Below are positions 6,074-8,508 of a stretch of DNA of 8,508 bases, one piece after another. Under the pieces are notes generated by a model, which searched no databases, was not told the origin of the DNA, and worked only from the letters and a program-made list of their open reading frames with translations. Every line of letters starts with the position of its first letter. Position 1 is the stretch's first letter. This DNA comes from Desulfobacterales bacterium. Its GTDB lineage: Bacteria; Desulfobacterota; Desulfobacteria; Desulfobacterales; UBA11574. Location: NCBI GenBank assembly GCA_012974475.1, contig JAAXQD010000062.1, positions 1-8,508 of the forward strand. Reading direction: 5' to 3'. Both the position numbers and the translations under genes were made by a program.

Positions 6074-7030
6074 ATGACTGGAATTGGGCCCCGTTCCCCC
6101 CAAAGGGTGTTTAAAATCACCGGGCCGTCATCTAAAGCTTTGGTTGTCTGGATTCAAGATATGATTGAAATATTATGCGAAAGTCTCACTCAAGACCAGG
6201 CGAATACCTACGGGTTGGTGCTGGCCTCGTGCGGCCTGCCGTATTCCATGGTAAGATCCGGCAGCGGCTGGGAAATTTGGGTTGATGAGACGATCCACGC
6301 CAGAGCCCTGGACCTTGTGGCACAATATGATGCCGAGAATTCCCAACAGCCGCCGCTGGATGGCCAGAGGGCCCAAGAACACAATAAAACGTACACGGGC
6401 ATATGGGTTTCCTTGCTTTTACTGGCATGCAATATGGGAGTCGATATGTCCGGTGGAATCGGAAAAATTGCCGGGCAATACGGCGCGTCTGCCTTTGATA
6501 TTTTAAACGGAGAAGTATACCGGACCGTTACGTCCCTGATGCTCCACGCAGACACCCCGCATCTGGTCGGCAATATGGCCGGAATTGCCATATTCGGGAC
6601 TTGGGTTTGTAACATCACCGGTGCGGGGGTCGGCTGGCTGATGATACTTTTAAGCGGAATTTTGGGGAATCTGGCCAATGCAGGCCTGCTTCAATACGGT
6701 CATAACTCAGTCGGCGCATCGACGGCTGTATTTGGCGCCGTCGGCTTTCTGGCCGCCTATCAGCTAGATCGAAAGATCAAAGTTGCCGACCAGCGCAGGA
6801 AGGCCTGGCTTCCCCTGGCCGGCGGTTTGGCGCTGCTGGCATTTCTGGGTGCAGGGGCCCACTCGGATCTCACGGCACACTTGTTCGGTTTTCTGGCGGG
6901 CATCTTTCTGGGACTTGTTTACGCCATGTATCTGCATCGGGTTCTAAAAAAGAAACATCAAACCTATTGTATGGTCGCCACCATCGGTATCGTTACATTC
7001 TCCTGGCTGTGGGCGTCTGATGTTCTCTAA
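6074..7030 (+). CDS. Rhomboid-family intramembrane serine protease with N-terminal soluble domain
   Basis: A 318-residue protein. Residues about 30-90 form a small soluble domain (MIEILCESLT...GWEIWVDE...AQYDAEN), cytoplasmic by analogy with GlpG. The membrane domain begins near 108 and has about six or seven hydrophobic segments. Catalytic features are intact: H158-x4-H163-x3-N167, the same spacing as in GlpG; the serine motif G214-A-S216-TAVFG; and the second catalytic residue H269 in DLTAHLFGFLAG. Rhomboids cut transmembrane proteins within the inner membrane; the target here is unknown. The start is uncertain: ATG 6074 lies 2 nt after the previous stop but lacks a clear Shine-Dalgarno and adds 29 atypical residues; ATG 6161 (residue 30) begins right at the soluble domain. 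Downstream lies a radical SAM gene on the same strand. Confidence 0.92.
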   Translation: MTGIGPRSPQRVFKITGPSSKALVVWIQDMIEILCESLTQDQANTYGLVLASCGLPYSMVRSGSGWEIWVDETIHARALDLVAQYDAENSQQPPLDGQRAQEHNKTYTGIWVSLLLLACNMGVDMSGGIGKIAGQYGASAFDILNGEVYRTVTSLMLHADTPHLVGNMAGIAIFGTWVCNITGAGVGWLMILLSGILGNLANAGLLQYGHNSVGASTAVFGAVGFLAAYQLDRKIKVADQRRKAWLPLAGGLALLAFLGAGAHSDLTAHLFGFLAGIFLGLVYAMYLHRVLKKKHQTYCMVATIGIVTFSWLWASDVL

Positions 7031-7062
7031 ATTCGAACCCCTTTGTTGAACGTACACGAACC

Positions 7063-7080
7063 ATGGAGAAAAGACCTTGA
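7063..7080 (+). promoter_or_regulatory. Ribosome binding site and five-codon mini-ORF overlapping the TTG start of the radical SAM gene
   Basis: GGAGA at 7065-7069 lies 7 nt before TTG 7077 and supports that unusual start. The same bases are part of a mini-ORF, ATG 7063 to TGA 7078-7080 (MEKRP), whose stop overlaps the TTG codon. Any reading of the mini-ORF would end on the start of the next gene, which allows coupled initiation; this may be chance. Confidence 0.45.
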
Positions 7081-8357
7081 GAGTCCTTTTGATATCCGCC
7101 AACACCGAAACCATTAACATGCCGGTATTACCCTTGGGCCTGGGATGTGTGGCCACATCGGTACAGCGGGCAGGATACCCGGTCCGGGTGTTAAATTTAC
7201 AGGACCAAACAGAACCCCTGGCGGCCGTCCAAGAAATCATCGAAGAATTCCCACCGGAGGTCATCGGAATTTCAGTCAGAAATATCGATGACCAGAACAG
7301 GGAACGCCCGATGTTTTTTCTGGACTCCGTAAAAGAGATCGTATCGATTTGCCGCAAGACGACCCGTGCCGCCATTGTTTTAGGGGGTGCGGGGTATAGT
7401 ATTTTTCCCCAATCCGCCCTGGACTACCTTGAAGCCGACCTGGGGATTCAGGGGGAGGGGGAAGCGGCGTTTCTTGAACTTCTCTACCGGCTCCAAAATA
7501 AAATCGAACTCTCCGGAATTCCCGGTCTTTATTTTCTCCGTCAGGGGACTCAAAACCGACCCAAACGTATCGGCAATCTGGCCGCTTATCCGATGCCCCT
7601 GCCCGATACCCATATCCGAATTCCGGCCATGCTCGAAGAAGAAGAGGTTTGGTTTCCGGTTCAAACCCGCCGCGGATGTCCCATGAATTGTAATTATTGT
7701 TCAACCGCCAGTATTGAAGGACGAACCATTCGAAAATATCCGCCCGAAAAAATTGTCGAGATGATTTCGCGATATGTCGATGCCGGGTTTAATCGCTTTT
7801 TTTTCGTCGACAATACCTTTAATTTTCCGCCTTCCTATGCCGAAACTCTTTGTGATCGATTGATATCGGAAGATTTGAAGATGATCTGGCGGTGTATTTT
7901 GTACCCCTGGAAGGTTGATGAGACGCTGGCGGCAAAAATGGCCCTGGCCGGCTGCAGAGAGGTCAGTTTTGGTTTTGAAAGCGGTTCAATGAAAATACTT
8001 CGAAACATGAACAAAAGATATGGTCCGGATGACGTGCGGAAGGTTTCAGAACGACTGAAGGCGGTTGGCATCCATCGCATGGGATTTTTGCTGCTGGGTG
8101 GCCCCGGTGAGACCCGGGAGACCGTTCTGGAAAGTCTGACTTTTGCAGATTCATTGGCGCTGGAAGTTGTGAAAGTTACCACCGGCATTCGAATTTATCC
8201 CCATACCTCGCTGGCCCGAACCGCCTTTGAAGCAGGATTGATTGAATCGGGCGAAGATCTTCTTTTTCCGAAGTTTTATATGGAAAGGGCGGTGGTCGGC
8301 TGGCTGGAACAGACTGTGGATGCCTGGATGGAAGGCCGCCCCAACTGGATCAAATGA
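7077..8357 (+). CDS. B12-binding-domain radical SAM protein
   Basis: A 426-residue protein with two recognisable parts. Residues 1-145 form a Rossmann-like cobalamin-binding domain (MRVLLISANT, LPLGLGCVATSVQRAGYPVRVLNL, AIVLGGAGYSIFP, LGIQGEGEAA); no DxHxxG motif is visible, so any cobalamin would not be held by that His. Residues about 192-390 are the radical SAM barrel with the [4Fe-4S] motif C201-PMN-C205-NY-C208, then FVDNTFN, VSFGFESGS, MNKRYGPDDV and GFLLLGGPGET. The layout matches the broad BchE/P-methylase-like B12 radical SAM class, whose members methylate unreactive carbons or phosphorus or rearrange rings. The product is not identifiable. Start TTG 7077 gives the expected N-terminus and has GGAGA upstream; the nearby ATG 7063 is in another frame. 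It lies 46 nt after the rhomboid gene and may be co-transcribed. Confidence 0.92.
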   Translation: MRVLLISANTETINMPVLPLGLGCVATSVQRAGYPVRVLNLQDQTEPLAAVQEIIEEFPPEVIGISVRNIDDQNRERPMFFLDSVKEIVSICRKTTRAAIVLGGAGYSIFPQSALDYLEADLGIQGEGEAAFLELLYRLQNKIELSGIPGLYFLRQGTQNRPKRIGNLAAYPMPLPDTHIRIPAMLEEEEVWFPVQTRRGCPMNCNYCSTASIEGRTIRKYPPEKIVEMISRYVDAGFNRFFFVDNTFNFPPSYAETLCDRLISEDLKMIWRCILYPWKVDETLAAKMALAGCREVSFGFESGSMKILRNMNKRYGPDDVRKVSERLKAVGIHRMGFLLLGGPGETRETVLESLTFADSLALEVVKVTTGIRIYPHTSLARTAFEAGLIESGEDLLFPKFYMERAVVGWLEQTVDAWMEGRPNWIK

Positions 8358-8372
8358 AACCTGGACAGGTTT
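8357..8372. repeat. Small hairpin at the end of the radical SAM gene
   Basis: AAACCT (8357-8362), loop GGAC, and AGGTTT (8367-8372) form a perfect 6-bp stem starting at the last base of the stop codon. There is no T-run after it on the plus strand, so it is at best a weak 3'-end structure between the convergent genes. Confidence 0.3.
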
Positions 8373-8418
8373 GGACGCGCCATTTCGCAACATTTTGAAT
8401 CTCGAAGCGACGGATCAT

Positions 8419-8508
8419 TTAAAACACAATCCCCACATACCCCACAAAACTAGCGCCGGGATTTTTATCATAGCTGGTGGCATATGCTATGGTTTCCGCT
8501 TGTTGTGC
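8419..8508 (-). CDS. Possible outer-membrane beta-barrel protein, C-terminal fragment
   Basis: An open frame enters from the right edge on the minus strand and ends at TAA 8419-8421, giving 29 residues: AQQAETIAYATSYDKNPG followed by ASFVGYVGIVF. The last ten residues alternate in the way of a final transmembrane beta-strand and end in Phe, the classic BamA-recognised C-terminus of Gram-negative outer-membrane proteins. The preceding DKNPG could be a periplasmic turn. The frame converges on the radical SAM gene, which is a normal arrangement. The fragment is too short to name a family, and an open frame of 29 codons could occur by chance. Confidence 0.4.
   Translation of the reverse strand, partial: AQQAETIAYATSYDKNPGASFVGYVGIVF

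Noticed and set aside
6208..6678. 156-codon minus-strand open frame
   Set aside because: It is antisense to the rhomboid gene, whose catalytic motifs are intact; the minus frame has no recognisable features.

Overview
The window looks like chromosomal DNA from an anaerobic Gram-negative bacterium, most likely a sulfate-reducing or syntrophic member of the Desulfobacterota. This is inferred from gene content: a TetR/acyl-CoA dehydrogenase/ETF operon with an anaerobe-type EtfB, a thioredoxin-like CxxC/cupin fusion, a B12-binding radical SAM protein, a signal-peptide-bearing MBL-fold hydrolase, and a possible outer-membrane barrel end. No RNA genes, CRISPR arrays, insertion sequences or attachment sites were seen.

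Layout. (1) 2-250 (+) is the C-terminal end of an MBL-fold metal hydrolase. (2) 437-1315 (+) is a three-part fusion: a helical N-terminal domain, a thioredoxin-like CxxC domain and a cupin. An internal Shine-Dalgarno/ATG could also release the cupin alone. (3) 5030-1381 (-) is an operon: TetR regulator, acyl-CoA dehydrogenase, EtfB, EtfA. It has a plausible promoter and a perfect 20-bp TetR-type operator in front of tetR, and a perfect 12-bp inverted repeat between the dehydrogenase gene and etfB. (4) 5322-8357 (+) holds a predicted exported MBL-fold protein, a rhomboid protease with an N-terminal soluble domain, and a B12-binding radical SAM protein starting at TTG. (5) The right edge holds the last 29 codons of a minus-strand ORF whose C-terminus resembles an outer-membrane beta-barrel.

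How the genes work together. The TetR protein probably represses its own operon until an acyl-CoA-type ligand appears. The dehydrogenase would oxidise (or, in reverse, reduce) an acyl-CoA and exchange electrons with the EtfAB flavoprotein. EtfB carries features recalled from the NAD-binding, electron-bifurcating ETFs rather than the classical mitochondrial type. The most notable point is that the dehydrogenase has no glutamate at either of the two positions that normally hold the catalytic base (Ala362 and Gly241), so its chemistry or substrate may be non-classical. The substrate cannot be told from the window. The downstream plus-strand genes are close together and may be co-transcribed, but no shared pathway is evident.
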